In this document: positions 1 through 9,371 of the stretch, piece by piece
Layout: every line of letters begins with the position of its first letter
Numbering within the stretch: the stretch's first letter is position 1
Assembly: GCA_021805205.1 (NCBI GenBank)
Contig: JAJZFV010000043.1
Span: 1-64,000, forward strand
DNA length: 64,000 nucleotides
Direction: 5' to 3'
Origin: Actinomycetes bacterium
GTDB taxonomy: Bacteria; Actinomycetota; Acidimicrobiia; Acidimicrobiales; Acidimicrobiaceae
Notes under the pieces: model-generated
Told to the model about the DNA's origin: nothing
Seen by the model: the letters and a program-made list of their open reading frames with translations, nothing else
Databases searched by the model: none
Made by a program: the position numbers and the translations under genes

Positions 1-116
1 TTCACTTCCCAACATAGATATATTCTACCTGACAAGGACAAATGCTGCTTTAACCACACAGAAAAACCCTAACTTGGAGGCCACGATTTTCCAGGCTGGA
101 GTAGTGCATTATTTAG

Positions 117-2669
117 CAGCGTCCTAGCAAATCAGCTGAAGCCGCTTGGAAGTATGTGGTAATCGCATCGAGCGGAATAGCAATCGCACTTTTGGGTGTC
201 GTACTCATCTTCGGCTCTTCAGGGGGTAGTACCCTCTCGTGGATTGGTCTGGTGGGTGATCCACAACTAAACAAGGGTCTACTCAAGCTCGGTATCGCCC
301 TTACCGTCTTAGGTTTTGCCACGAAAGTTGGTCTATTTCCAATGCATAGTTGGCTTCCCGATGCCCATAGTCAATCACCAGCGGCAGTCTCAGCGCTCAT
401 GTCAGGAGTACTGCTATCAGTAGCACTTTACGCCATCATAAGGATGCGACTACTCAGTGAGCTGGGTACAGCAAACGGCGAGATAAAGGGAATCCTTATC
501 ACCATGGGATTAATTTCGGTTGCACTCGCTTCGCTAATGATGGTACGTCAGAGGGATATCAAGCGACTTCTTGCATATTCGTCAATGGAGCATATGGGGG
601 TCATGGCCTTAGGAGTTGCCATCGGCCGCGCGGCGTTACCTGCAGTTCTAATCTACATCCTTGCCCATGGTCTGCTAAAAGCGTCATTATTCGTTGTCGT
701 TGGCCGCGTGGTCGAATCATCTGGCAGCAGCGACATCGATCAAATAGCTAAATCTGGGGGCATCAATGGGACAAATAAATATCTGATGGTGGTCGGCCTT
801 ATTGGATTGCTCGGACTTCCGCCATTTGGTATCTTCTTCGCTGAGATCTCAATTGCGGGTTCAGCATTCTCTAACGGCCTAGGACTATTTATCTCAGCAG
901 CCTTCATCTTTACACTAGTTGCATTCACATCGATTCTCCGTGCCGTAGCCAATCTCACATTGAATTACCAACGCGCAGGTAACCACCATTCTCCCCCCTC
1001 GTCAAGGGATAAAATGGTCGACGTCGAGAGAGTCAATGCGCCTAAAACCACCGATGAACGACCTGATATCAAAAGGGTCGCAACTATGTCCTCGACCAAT
1101 AATCGAAACTCTAACGGACTACTTTCGAATTTGATAATCGTTAGTTCGTTGGTAGGTGCCTCGATCTTTCCCCTATTTAGCTACGGGGCGCTAAAGACCG
1201 TTGAGATAGCGGTCAATACACTCACGGGAGGAGCGAGCTGGCCCATGCAGCCAGATACCATTAAAATCACCACTGCTGAACTAATGGCGACCGCTACGCA
1301 GCTCAGAGAGAGCGGACATCGGCTCATGCTCATCTCCTGTTCAAATATCACGGACGGAAAAGTACTTCATTATCTCTTCGCATCCTTTAGAGAACCCCTT
1401 AAACCCCCTATTCATCTCGAGGTCAAAACTCTCGATGGCCACAGGGGACCAATACCAAGCGTTAGAGAAATCTACAACCAAGCGCATCGCTTTGAAGTCG
1501 ATGTAACCAGCTACACCAACGGAGAGATTACCTTTGAGACTCAAAAGTCCGAGGCGGTTAGCAACTTTGGGACAGCTATTGGCTCCACTCAGATTCCAGT
1601 TGGTCCGGTGCACGCCGGCGTCATAGAGCCGGGACACTTTAGTTTTTCCGTGGTAGGTGAATCGATCTTGGATCTAAAGATCGAACTCAACTATCTGACC
1701 CGCGGAGTAGAAGAGGTCTTTCTTGGAGCGGGCATCGACGACGCACTTTATCTATCTGAACACGTGACCGGTGACTCGGTTATCGCCCACGGTTTAGCTT
1801 TTCTTAAGGCCTACGAATCGTGCACTTCAACAAAGGTAGGTGAGGACGAAAAGGTAAAGAGGTCACTTCTTCTAGAGCTCGAACGATTGTCCTACCACAT
1901 TATGGACATTGGAGCCCTCGCCAACGATACCGCGTTTGGTCTAGCCAATGCTTCCGCGTTACGCCTTAGGGAGTCTCTCTCCCAAATCAACGACCGCCTC
2001 ACGGGTCAACGATCCCTACGGGGCGCCCTACGATTCGGTTGCACTTGCCTGCTTCAACTACCCTCTCTCGAGGAAATTCGAAGCATTGAAGTCGGCCTAT
2101 GGGAACTTGTTCGGCTAATCGAAGAGCACTCAATTGTACGAGACCGCATGATAGGAACCGGCGTTCTCCCCTCTGCTGAAGCTGAACGTCTCGGGACCCT
2201 GGGCTATGTCGGTCGAGCATCAGGACATTCATGCGATATACGAAGATATCTACCATACAACAACTTTGAAAAGAACTATAGAGAGGTAATAGAAACATCC
2301 GGGGACGTAATGGCTCGCCTTCAAGTGAGACGACGCGAGGCGTTTGCGAGCCTCAAACTTATAGGAATTTACCTGACCTACCTTCAAGATGAGTTTAGGA
2401 ATCAACCAAACCACGGGATATCGCCTCCTCAGATCCCTACCTCGGATGCTAATTTTGGTGTCGGCCTGGGTTGTGTGGAGGGGTGGAGAGGTGCAACCTG
2501 CTATTTCGTAACAACGAATTCAAATGGAAAAATTAAAGAGATAAAGATCGTTGATCCATCGGTCAGTAATTGGTCGGCGCTTCCCATAGCCCTTCACGGT
2601 GCGATCGTCCCCGACTTTCCGCTTATCAACAAGAGCTTTGACCAGTCCTACGCCGGTAACGACCTTTGA
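117..2669 (+). CDS. HyfF-like / HyfG-like fusion, hydrogenase-related complex (5'-partial)
   Basis: The first ~360 codons resemble the antiporter-like pump subunit HyfF/HycQ (NuoL/M/N family), with many membrane segments and LPDAHSQSPAAVSALMSG. From about residue 364 of the GTG-156 frame the protein resembles the large subunit HyfG/HycE: a NuoC-like domain, then a NuoD-like domain ending in DPSVSNW and IVPDFPLINKSF. The two CxxC nickel-iron motifs are absent: the first is replaced by HVTGDS, the last by DQSYAGND. This matches hydrogenase-related (Ehr) complexes and mycobacterial Rv0086/Rv0087, usually two genes. An SD-like GGGAGGAG (1226-1233) precedes an in-frame ATG at 1245, so the large subunit may also be made alone. 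Family similarity (SAEAAWKY) starts before the GTG at 156, and the frame is open only from 117, after a TAG, so the 5' end is missing or frameshifted. Role in membrane electron transfer is inference. Confidence 0.8.
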   Translation, partial: QRPSKSAEAAWKYVVIASSGIAIALLGVVLIFGSSGGSTLSWIGLVGDPQLNKGLLKLGIALTVLGFATKVGLFPMHSWLPDAHSQSPAAVSALMSGVLLSVALYAIIRMRLLSELGTANGEIKGILITMGLISVALASLMMVRQRDIKRLLAYSSMEHMGVMALGVAIGRAALPAVLIYILAHGLLKASLFVVVGRVVESSGSSDIDQIAKSGGINGTNKYLMVVGLIGLLGLPPFGIFFAEISIAGSAFSNGLGLFISAAFIFTLVAFTSILRAVANLTLNYQRAGNHHSPPSSRDKMVDVERVNAPKTTDERPDIKRVATMSSTNNRNSNGLLSNLIIVSSLVGASIFPLFSYGALKTVEIAVNTLTGGASWPMQPDTIKITTAELMATATQLRESGHRLMLISCSNITDGKVLHYLFASFREPLKPPIHLEVKTLDGHRGPIPSVREIYNQAHRFEVDVTSYTNGEITFETQKSEAVSNFGTAIGSTQIPVGPVHAGVIEPGHFSFSVVGESILDLKIELNYLTRGVEEVFLGAGIDDALYLSEHVTGDSVIAHGLAFLKAYESCTSTKVGEDEKVKRSLLLELERLSYHIMDIGALANDTAFGLANASALRLRESLSQINDRLTGQRSLRGALRFGCTCLLQLPSLEEIRSIEVGLWELVRLIEEHSIVRDRMIGTGVLPSAEAERLGTLGYVGRASGHSCDIRRYLPYNNFEKNYREVIETSGDVMARLQVRRREAFASLKLIGIYLTYLQDEFRNQPNHGISPPQIPTSDANFGVGLGCVEGWRGATCYFVTTNSNGKIKEIKIVDPSVSNWSALPIALHGAIVPDFPLINKSFDQSYAGNDL

Positions 2670-3463
2670 AGCAACCTTCTTGCGACGAGGCGGTGCGGAA
2701 AAAAACGAACCAATTCGAACCTTGAACTCTGCTTGATTCCGCAAATTGCTTAGGCGGCTCCCGAAACACTTCAGATCCGATAGACCACAATCAATATTCC
2801 TTGGACGGAAATCCCTCTCGCTTTTGGAGTAAGTATCGGTGTCGACATCTCACTATGTCAGATGCGAGTGCTAATTATCGCCATTGCCACACATAGCTCT
2901 AGTCGTAATCATTATCACCAAGCGATAGCTAAATCGTCACTTTAAATCAAAACCAATGCGATATGTCGACAATTAAAGAGCAGAATTGCTGTGAATCTCC
3001 CTTTACTATCGATAACCTTGACGCCGGTTGCGCTTGCATTTGCAGACTCAAACATCACCCATTTATTCAATAGCGGTAGATCGTTCATTCAATGACTATA
3101 TCAATAATTCAAAGGAGCAGAGCACTGGGAGCGCTACGGTGGCGATCGATCACAGCCTCGGGATTTAGGCGTTCCCTGAGGGAATTGAGCGAATCAAACG
3201 AAGAAATGGATTTACATCTATATGTTAAAACCGTGAAATAAAGGGCTCTGTGGAAGACCTCTGATCTTAGATAAATTTGATCGACACATCGGATTTTTTA
3301 TGAAATCAATATTTTCAATTGAAGACCAGTTGAGTCAAACGGTGGGAATAGTAGCACTTTAGGCTCTGACAGGACTTGCACCTCCTCACCGAAGCTCCCC
3401 CAATGTAACAGAATACGATTGGGGGAGCTTTAAACAGAGAACGTAAAGGACTATCTAGCTAAT
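2670..3463. other. gene-poor intergenic region
   Basis: About 790 bases separate the hydrogenase-like gene from the convergent secreted-protein operon. I see no ORF with a ribosome-binding site and recognisable product on either strand. The only clear structure is the hairpin at 3392-3430. The sequence is AT-rich with many stops in all frames and could be decayed coding DNA, possibly remains of further hydrogenase-like genes. Confidence 0.6.
3392..3430 (-). terminator. hairpin downstream of secreted-protein operon
   Basis: A perfect 13-bp inverted repeat, AAGCTCCCCCAAT and its complement, flanks a 13-base loop 34 bases past the stop of the minus-strand gene. There is no strong U-tract on either side, so it may be an imperfect or bidirectional terminator or an mRNA 3'-end stabiliser. 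Confidence 0.6.
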
Positions 3464-4195
3464 TTAGACGTTCTTTAGGATCGTTAAAATATCGCCTCGA
3501 GCCGTCTTGATATTTGCAAGTGCCCCCTTTACCTGTTGCCAATCGTTAACTATCGTGGTGTGAGTACCGTTTGGATCGGTGTTGTAAATGGTCGGTGTAA
3601 GCGATACTGGAAAACTACCCAGTGCATTTGCAGTCGATTGGGCTTGCGCCACAACGGTAACCAGATTCGAATAGGCAGACGCAGCAGCCGAATTGTCCCC
3701 GTTAGCTTGGATCAGCGAGTTCAGTGTCGACTCCAAATTTGTCAGCTCGGAGGAGACTGAAAGAATCTGGTCCTGCATTATCGTCAAATCTACCTGAGGT
3801 CCAACGACAGCGTAAATTCTGTATACGTCGTATAGGGTCTCGTAAGCCAGTTGAAGCTGGGCTTTCGTAGTAATTGAAGAGGTGCTAGAGAGTAGGCTCT
3901 GCATAGCTGCTATGTCACCACTGCTACTGCTACCAACCTCTGCCGAGAGGGTTGAGGCATCGCTCGACGTAAGCGACTTCGAATTTTGAATTCTCCCACT
4001 CAAAGTTTGTAGAAAGGAAACACGTTGGTTTATCTGGGCTTGCAACTGAGCGATCTGTGTCGAGGTAACCGTCGATGTTGGGGTTGACGTTGGGGTTGAC
4101 GTTGGGGTTGACGTGGCGAATGCTGGCGAGGCGGATGCAACTATCGCCGCAACTGCAGCCAACGGAGTTCCAACATAACGAACAATCTTTTTCAT
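3464..4195 (-). CDS. secreted protein, unknown function
   Basis: This 243-residue protein starts with an MKKIVRY-type signal peptide cut after the ASPAFA motif, so it is exported. A Thr/Pro/Ser linker of three to four TSTP units follows, encoded by a 12-bp tandem repeat (about 4076-4115). The rest is polar, Ser/Thr/Gln-rich and probably helical, with no cysteine and no family I recognise. The start at 4195 is chosen because AGGAGA lies 7 bases upstream; a longer frame to 4231 would overlap the preceding gene and put a charged tail before the signal. It begins 10 bases after the lipoprotein gene stop, so the two are probably co-transcribed and may act together at the cell surface. No function can be assigned. 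Confidence 0.8.
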   Translation of the reverse strand: MKKIVRYVGTPLAAVAAIVASASPAFATSTPTSTPTSTPTSTVTSTQIAQLQAQINQRVSFLQTLSGRIQNSKSLTSSDASTLSAEVGSSSSGDIAAMQSLLSSTSSITTKAQLQLAYETLYDVYRIYAVVGPQVDLTIMQDQILSVSSELTNLESTLNSLIQANGDNSAAASAYSNLVTVVAQAQSTANALGSFPVSLTPTIYNTDPNGTHTTIVNDWQQVKGALANIKTARGDILTILKNV

Positions 4196-4205
4196 ATTAT
4201 TTCTC

Positions 4206-4607
4206 CTAATTTCCATTAGACGAATTGGCAATATCGCCGTTGCCGGCGCTTAGGGTATTGCTCAGATTATTAATTTGAGAATCGATCTGATTTAGTGCGC
4301 TATTTACGGCGGCCAATTGCGAACTTTGGTTAGATGCAACTGAATTCGCCAAAGCCGTTGACGTTGGAGCACTGTTACTTGCCGTTGCACTCGACGTAGA
4401 AGATGTTTGAATTGAGTTAGTGGCTAAAGTCGGTACCTCGGTAGTAGGTGAGGACGTTGTGTTAGCTGAGGAGCCTTGTTGCACCACCCCAGAAGGGATA
4501 GCCCGTACCGGGGTTGGCACAGAGGAACTTGATGTCCCGGCAACCCCACAGGCACTCACCCCCATAGCCAGCACGAGCGTAGAAATCGCCCAACCTTTTG
4601 TATTCAC
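4206..4607 (-). CDS. small lipoprotein, unknown function
   Basis: A 133-residue protein with a hydrophobic signal ending in the lipobox VSAC (Cys 20), so it should be lipid-anchored on the outer face of the membrane. The mature part is almost entirely Ser, Thr, Ala, Asn and Gln, with a final stretch of Leu/Ile-spaced residues (VNSALNQIDSQINNLS) that could form a short coiled coil. The GTG start at 4607 has AAAGGAG about 10 bases upstream. It is the first gene of a two-gene operon with the secreted protein downstream, which has similar composition. No known family is recognised; low complexity makes homology calls unreliable. Confidence 0.72.
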   Translation of the reverse strand: MNTKGWAISTLVLAMGVSACGVAGTSSSSVPTPVRAIPSGVVQQGSSANTTSSPTTEVPTLATNSIQTSSTSSATASNSAPTSTALANSVASNQSSQLAAVNSALNQIDSQINNLSNTLSAGNGDIANSSNGN

Positions 4608-4651
4608 TGAATCCAGCTCCTTTCAACGACAAAGTGCGTACCAGTCGAAAC

Positions 4652-4673
4652 AACGGAACACTTCAATTCCGTT
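4652..4673. promoter_or_regulatory. interrupted palindrome upstream of lipoprotein operon
   Basis: AACGGAA and TTCCGTT flank 8 bases, 45 bases upstream of the GTG start of the lipoprotein gene. It may be an operator or a leader hairpin. The -35-like TTGAAG lies within it on the minus strand. The binding factor is unknown. Confidence 0.35.
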
Positions 4674-4730
4674 AATTAGGATGATCGTCGAAGGATGTTA
4701 AGGATCGATTATGGGAATTTGGGAAACTAT

Positions 4731-4799
4731 AAAAAATAAAAAAACCTAGTCACCTTCTCCCATTCCCGTCGTATGAAAGAAGGAGAGAGTGGCTAGGTT
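4731..4799 (-). terminator. intrinsic terminator of hisG
   Basis: AACCTAGTCAC..CTTCTCC pairs with GGAGAGAGTGGCTAGGTT, allowing G-U pairs. On the minus strand it is followed by a long U-rich run (4744-4731). It lies 53 bases past the hisG stop and before the next minus-strand promoter. Confidence 0.8.
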
Positions 4800-4851
4800 C
4801 AATTTCAAAAACTTATCTTTAGTAATCGAATTGCGGTTTTAGAGATATCTC

Positions 4852-5727
4852 TTATTCGATTATTTTGCTCAATGGCAGCTCGAGGATGCCCGTTGCCCCG
4901 GCGTCCTTCAGTGCCGGTATCAAAGTATTTATACCCTCTCGCGCCACCACTGTTTCAACTGCATAGCCCGCATGACCGTGAAGTTCAGATACGGTCGGAG
5001 CCTTCATCGCAGGTATCAGGGCTATAACTGCTTCCAGGTCTTCTGCTGAGACATTTAGCTTCAGCAACACCTTTCCGCGAGCGGTCAGAGTACCAGTTAG
5101 CAGAGTGAAGATCTGTTGCATCGCATGAAACTTATCCGGATCATTCGCAGCCTTCGGATTTGCAAGGAGTTCGGTATACGAGGTAAGGATCGTATCAATA
5201 ATTCTTAGCCCCGCGGCACGAAGGGCACGTCCGGTTTCGGTGATTTCAACGACTGCATCGGCAATGTCCGGTATCTTGGCCTCGGTGGCACCATAGGAGA
5301 GGAAGACGTTGGCTTTGATTCCATGGCCCTCGAAGTACTTTTTAGTTAGAGTAGGGTACTCCGTAGAAACCCGAACACCGTCCTTTAGGTCCGATACCGA
5401 TGTAATACCTGACTTCTCGGAGACCGCCAGTACGACCCGAATGGGATTGGTTGTCACCTTGGAGTAGTGCAATTGACCTATAGATACAAGATTTGACTCA
5501 GTCTCCTCAACCCAATCTCGTCCGGTGATTCCAAGATCGAATAGGCCGTCCTCAAGGTAGGTGGGGATCTCTTGAGGTCGCAAGATCCTTACATCTGTAA
5601 TTCTAGGATCCTTAATAGTGGCACGATAGTCGACCTCTGACGAGCGCACAATAGATAGATCAGCTGCTGAAAAAAGCTCGAAGGTCGACTTTTCCAACGA
5701 ACCCTTTGGTAGCACCAAGCGCAACAT
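4852..5727 (-). CDS. hisG: ATP phosphoribosyltransferase (long form)
   Basis: HisG joins ATP and PRPP to give phosphoribosyl-ATP, the first step of histidine synthesis in the cytosol. The 291-residue length fits the long, hexameric form. The N-terminus MLRLVLPKGSLE is family-typical, GITGRDWVEE follows near residue 68, and the segment around residues 160-185 (EITETGRALRAAGL) matches the phosphate-binding region. The C-terminal ~75 residues form the ACT-like regulatory domain (AVIALIPAMKAPTVSEL) through which histidine inhibits the enzyme. The start has AGAGGG 8-9 bases upstream. No other his gene lies nearby; it follows the formate dehydrogenase/DUF1641 pair by 98 bases and has its own terminator. 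Confidence 0.95.
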   Translation of the reverse strand: MLRLVLPKGSLEKSTFELFSAADLSIVRSSEVDYRATIKDPRITDVRILRPQEIPTYLEDGLFDLGITGRDWVEETESNLVSIGQLHYSKVTTNPIRVVLAVSEKSGITSVSDLKDGVRVSTEYPTLTKKYFEGHGIKANVFLSYGATEAKIPDIADAVVEITETGRALRAAGLRIIDTILTSYTELLANPKAANDPDKFHAMQQIFTLLTGTLTARGKVLLKLNVSAEDLEAVIALIPAMKAPTVSELHGHAGYAVETVVAREGINTLIPALKDAGATGILELPLSKIIE

Positions 5728-5825
5728 CGCATTCCCTCTGTCTAAAACTTCTTCTACACATTAGCGTAAGTTGTACAAAACCTAGGGCTACCCGGGTCTT
5801 CGTCGCCGCTTCACCAGGATTAGAG

Positions 5826-6248
5826 CTAGTGACTCTCCCCAATTCTAAATGCGAGCGAAAGGACAATATCCAAGCTTCGTCTCACCTCCGGAGTTCGCGC
5901 CTTCTTGAATAGCTTTCTAAGAGATGGCGGCTCTCCTCGATCGAGGGCCTCGGCCGCCCCACCCAATCCATAACTCAAGGCCTTCAAGATCCGTGGATCA
6001 AGGTTCCCCGCGATCGATAGAAAGCGGACAAGGTTTTCTATTCCTTGGCGCGTCTGCTCGTTATTCATCTTTTCCAGAATCGCGGATCCGGCGTCGCAGC
6101 CATCTTCGAGAATGCCGTTTAACAGATCGATCAAATCTGAATCTCTGAGATTTTCGATCAAACGTGCTAATTGATCGATCTCGACTTGATCGTAGTTTGT
6201 TACCGGTCTCCGTGCCGCAACACTATCTAAACCAATCGGCTGAGCCAC
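5826..6248 (-). CDS. DUF1641 family protein, formate dehydrogenase partner
   Basis: A 140-residue, mostly helical acidic protein. The central region (LVRFLSIAGNLDPRILKALSYGLGGAAEAL) fits DUF1641, whose members are commonly encoded beside FdhA-type formate dehydrogenases, as Bacillus yrhD is beside yrhE. There is no signal peptide or membrane segment. It starts one base after the formate dehydrogenase stop, so the two are translated from one mRNA. A role in maturation, stabilisation or electron transfer is inference from context. Confidence 0.82.
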   Translation of the reverse strand: MAQPIGLDSVAARRPVTNYDQVEIDQLARLIENLRDSDLIDLLNGILEDGCDAGSAILEKMNNEQTRQGIENLVRFLSIAGNLDPRILKALSYGLGGAAEALDRGEPPSLRKLFKKARTPEVRRSLDIVLSLAFRIGESH

Positions 6249-6249
6249 T

Positions 6250-9222
6250 TTACAGTCCTCCTCGTCGACGCGGCGCTTCTACAAAAACGTAGTCTTGTCG
6301 TTGCCACTTACGCTCCACCTCAACACCATTTTGAGGATTTCGAATTGCATTTCTAAAGTTCTTTTTCGGCAGTGGATTATCTCCTTCGACCGAAAGGACC
6401 TCCATTCTTACAGCCAACTCTTTATAAGCGGGAGTATGGGTGGTTCTGTCAGTGAACGACGAGGTAAGTACGTTGATAGCCGATTCGTTATCACCGCTAT
6501 TCATTGGCATATACAACTCTTTACCGCTGACACGCGAAGTTACAAGTACCCGTGCCTTAATCTTTCCTCGCCGCGATACTAGACGAACCAATGATCCGCT
6601 TTGAATCTTCCGTTCGGAGGCTAATTCAGGAGACACCTCGATGAAGGTCCCTGGCGTACGGGAACGAATCCCCTCTGACTTGAAGGTCATGTTACCTTCA
6701 TGGAAGTGTTCTAAGAGTCTTCCGTTGTTCAAATGTAGATCGAATTCGTCATCTACCACTTCGCTTGGTTCGATATAAGCGACGTTGTAGAGCTTCGCTC
6801 TCCCATTAGGAAAGGCAAAGCCATCCAAAAACAGAAGCGGCGTATCCTTGCCATCTTTAGCTACCGGCCATTGAAGTGACGCAAATCCTTCAAGGCGATC
6901 GTATGAGACCCCAGAGAAGATCTCCGCCAATGACGCCGCTTCAGCCATGACATCGGCAGGGCTTTCGTATCTCCAGCCAGCTCCTAGCGCATTTGCAATT
7001 GCAATGGTCCAGATATAGTCGGGGCGAGAGTCGCCCAAAGGCTCGAGAGCGGCGTACAGACGCTGGATTCGACGCTCTGTGTTGGTAAAGGTTCCATCTT
7101 TTTCCAACGACGGAGACGCCGGTAAAATCACGTCTGCAAATTGCGCCGTCTTCGAGAAGAATATGTCCTGAACCACAAAGAGGTCGAGGCGCTCAAATGC
7201 CCCCTGAACGTGAAGGGCATTTGCGTCGACGAGACCCATATCTTCACCCATCAGGTAGAGACCCCTCAGTGAACCTTCATAGATGGCATCAACCATCTCG
7301 TGGTTGTCCAAACCCTTATCAAACGGAAGTTCAGCCTTCCATCCTGTAGACCACTTGGCACGAATAGCATCATCGCTGACGAACTCGTAACCGGCAAAGC
7401 GATCGGGCATCGCGCCGAAGTCAGATGCACCTTGGACATTATTATGGCCACGAAGAGGGTATGAACCAGCGCCCTCTCGAGCATAATTTCCAGTAACAAG
7501 GAGAAGATTCGATATTGCGGTTGAAGTGTCAGAGCCACCGTTGTGTTGGGTGACTCCCATCGCCCAGCAGATTGCAACGCCGTCGGCTGCGACGATCTCT
7601 TCAGCTACCGCCTTTAGCTCCTCGACCGAGATCCCAGTTAGCTTCGATGTACTTTCAAGGTCAAATGGCGCCAGCGAAGTGTAGTAGTCATCAAAGTTAT
7701 CAACATGACTCTCGATAAAGTCGGCGTCATGGCGACCGGTATCGATAATGTACTTGGTTACAGCACTTAGCCAAGCGATATCGCTACCTGGGTTCGGGTG
7801 GATGAAGATATCCGCCCTCTCCGCCATCTCGTGGCGCCTAAGATCGGCCACTATCAATCGCTTCCCACCGCTCTTATGTGCCCTCTTAATTCGGGTTGCA
7901 ATTACCGGATGGCTCTCCGCCGTATTAGATCCAACGACTATAACCAATCCGGCCTTCTCTAGATCGGTAATTGAGCCAGAGTCGCCTCCGATACCCACGG
8001 TGCGCCAAAGGCCGACCGTGGCGGGCGACTGACAATAACGCGAGCAGTTGTCGACGTTGTTAGTTCCTACGACGGCACGAGCCAACTTTTGCATCAAGTA
8101 AGACTCTTCGTTGGTGCACTTAGATGAAGAAATGAAGCCCAGGGCGTTGGGGCCAGACTCTTCTCTTATCATCTTCATTCGCTCAGCGACGTAGGCCACC
8201 GCCTCTTCGAATGTAACTTCTTCGAAGTGGTCACCACGCCTTATGAGTGGCTTAGTTATGCGCTCCTTGGAGTTTATGTAGTCCCAACCAAACTTTCCCT
8301 TGACGCAGGTAGAGACTGCATTTGCCGGGCCATCAGAGGGCTCGATCTTCACGATCTTTCTCCCTTTGGTCCAAACCTCAAATGAACATCCAACGCCACA
8401 GTAGGTACAAACCGTCTTGGTCCTCTTGATTTGCGCCTTTCGCAGACGCGACTCTGCCTCTGAGATCGCCATCACACTTTGAATCGAGGTAGCTGGTTCA
8501 GCCGCCTTTGTGAGAGCTATCATCGGATCTTTCATCGTCTCGGGAAGAGAGGAGAGGTAACCAACTTCGCCGAGCATCGACTTTTCCATAAGAGCATTGC
8601 AAGGACAAACCGTTACACAATGACCGCAGCCGACGCAGGAAGACTCGCCTGCGGGTACGTCGTTATCCCAGATCACTCTCGGACGATCCCTCTCCCAGTC
8701 GATCGAAAGGGTCTCGTTTACCTGCAGCTCTTGACAGGCTTGAACGCATCGGCCGCAAAGGATGCATTGATTGGGGTCGTAACGGTAGAAAGGATGCGAA
8801 GCATCGATTTCGTAAGGCTTCTTTTCAAATTCGTAGAGCGGATGCGCAATCCCTAACTCTGCCACCGCATTGTGAACTACGCAGTTTCCATTGTTATTTT
8901 CGCACAAAGTACAGTACAAGTCGTGGTTCTTCAAGATACGACTGACGCCCTCTAGCTGGGCATCTTTCGCCTTCTTAGATTTAGTCTCGACGACCAAAGA
9001 TTTGCTTACTTTAGTGTCGCAGCTTCTTACTAGCCCTCCTCCGACTTCAACTATGCAAGTATCACAGCTCCTTATGGGGCCTAGAACTTCGTTATAGCAG
9101 ATCTGAGGGAGATCGGTTACGACCCTATTGATAGCCTTCAAAAGCAGCTCACCCTCGTGAGCAACTACCTTTTTGCCATCGATAGTTATTTCAACGTCCA
9201 ACGCTATACCTAACTTACTCAA
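6250..9222 (-). CDS. fdhA: formate dehydrogenase, molybdopterin catalytic subunit
   Basis: A 990-residue multi-domain oxidoreductase expected to oxidise formate to CO2. In order: an N-terminal 2Fe-2S domain (CDTC and CTLC-type cysteines, residues ~45-120), a two-cluster 4Fe-4S region (CILCGRCVQAC and CVGCGHCVTVCPC, ~155-210), a further 4Fe-4S motif (CTYCGVGC, ~275), then the molybdopterin domains to the end. At the active site, NCSRYCQSPATVGL has Cys where some enzymes use selenocysteine. The iron-sulfur chain suggests reduction of NAD or ferredoxin through a partner, but no NuoE/F-like subunit is encoded here. The start is TTG with a weak upstream site, so the exact N-terminus is uncertain. 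Divergent mogA supplies molybdenum cofactor, and DUF1641 follows directly. Confidence 0.93.
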   Translation of the reverse strand: MSKLGIALDVEITIDGKKVVAHEGELLLKAINRVVTDLPQICYNEVLGPIRSCDTCIVEVGGGLVRSCDTKVSKSLVVETKSKKAKDAQLEGVSRILKNHDLYCTLCENNNGNCVVHNAVAELGIAHPLYEFEKKPYEIDASHPFYRYDPNQCILCGRCVQACQELQVNETLSIDWERDRPRVIWDNDVPAGESSCVGCGHCVTVCPCNALMEKSMLGEVGYLSSLPETMKDPMIALTKAAEPATSIQSVMAISEAESRLRKAQIKRTKTVCTYCGVGCSFEVWTKGRKIVKIEPSDGPANAVSTCVKGKFGWDYINSKERITKPLIRRGDHFEEVTFEEAVAYVAERMKMIREESGPNALGFISSSKCTNEESYLMQKLARAVVGTNNVDNCSRYCQSPATVGLWRTVGIGGDSGSITDLEKAGLVIVVGSNTAESHPVIATRIKRAHKSGGKRLIVADLRRHEMAERADIFIHPNPGSDIAWLSAVTKYIIDTGRHDADFIESHVDNFDDYYTSLAPFDLESTSKLTGISVEELKAVAEEIVAADGVAICWAMGVTQHNGGSDTSTAISNLLLVTGNYAREGAGSYPLRGHNNVQGASDFGAMPDRFAGYEFVSDDAIRAKWSTGWKAELPFDKGLDNHEMVDAIYEGSLRGLYLMGEDMGLVDANALHVQGAFERLDLFVVQDIFFSKTAQFADVILPASPSLEKDGTFTNTERRIQRLYAALEPLGDSRPDYIWTIAIANALGAGWRYESPADVMAEAASLAEIFSGVSYDRLEGFASLQWPVAKDGKDTPLLFLDGFAFPNGRAKLYNVAYIEPSEVVDDEFDLHLNNGRLLEHFHEGNMTFKSEGIRSRTPGTFIEVSPELASERKIQSGSLVRLVSRRGKIKARVLVTSRVSGKELYMPMNSGDNESAINVLTSSFTDRTTHTPAYKELAVRMEVLSVEGDNPLPKKNFRNAIRNPQNGVEVERKWQRQDYVFVEAPRRRGGL

Positions 9223-9332
9223 CTCGATTCAACTGCATCGAAGATACCTCTCCAAGTGCAATTTCGATTCACCTACCCAAAGAAACTACCAAAAACCAGC
9301 AGATAATCAAATAGCAATAGTTGGGTTACCTA

Positions 9333-9360
9333 TTGCAATAGCGGTTTTGTCCTGTAATAT
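9333..9360 (+). promoter_or_regulatory. putative promoter of mogA
   Basis: TTGCAA (9333-9338), 16-base spacer, TAATAT (9355-9360). Transcription would start about 6 bases later, only a few bases before the mogA ATG at 9372. No Shine-Dalgarno is visible, so the mRNA is probably leaderless or nearly so. Confidence 0.5.
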
Positions 9361-9371
9361 CTCGAATTAGT

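Noticed and set aside
2904-2919. Fur-box-like TAATCATTATCA
   Set aside because: It matches only about half the consensus and has no gene within reach to regulate.
4420-4701. Plus-strand frame opposite the lipoprotein gene
   Set aside because: The minus frame has a signal peptide, lipobox and ribosome-binding site; the plus frame is its shadow.
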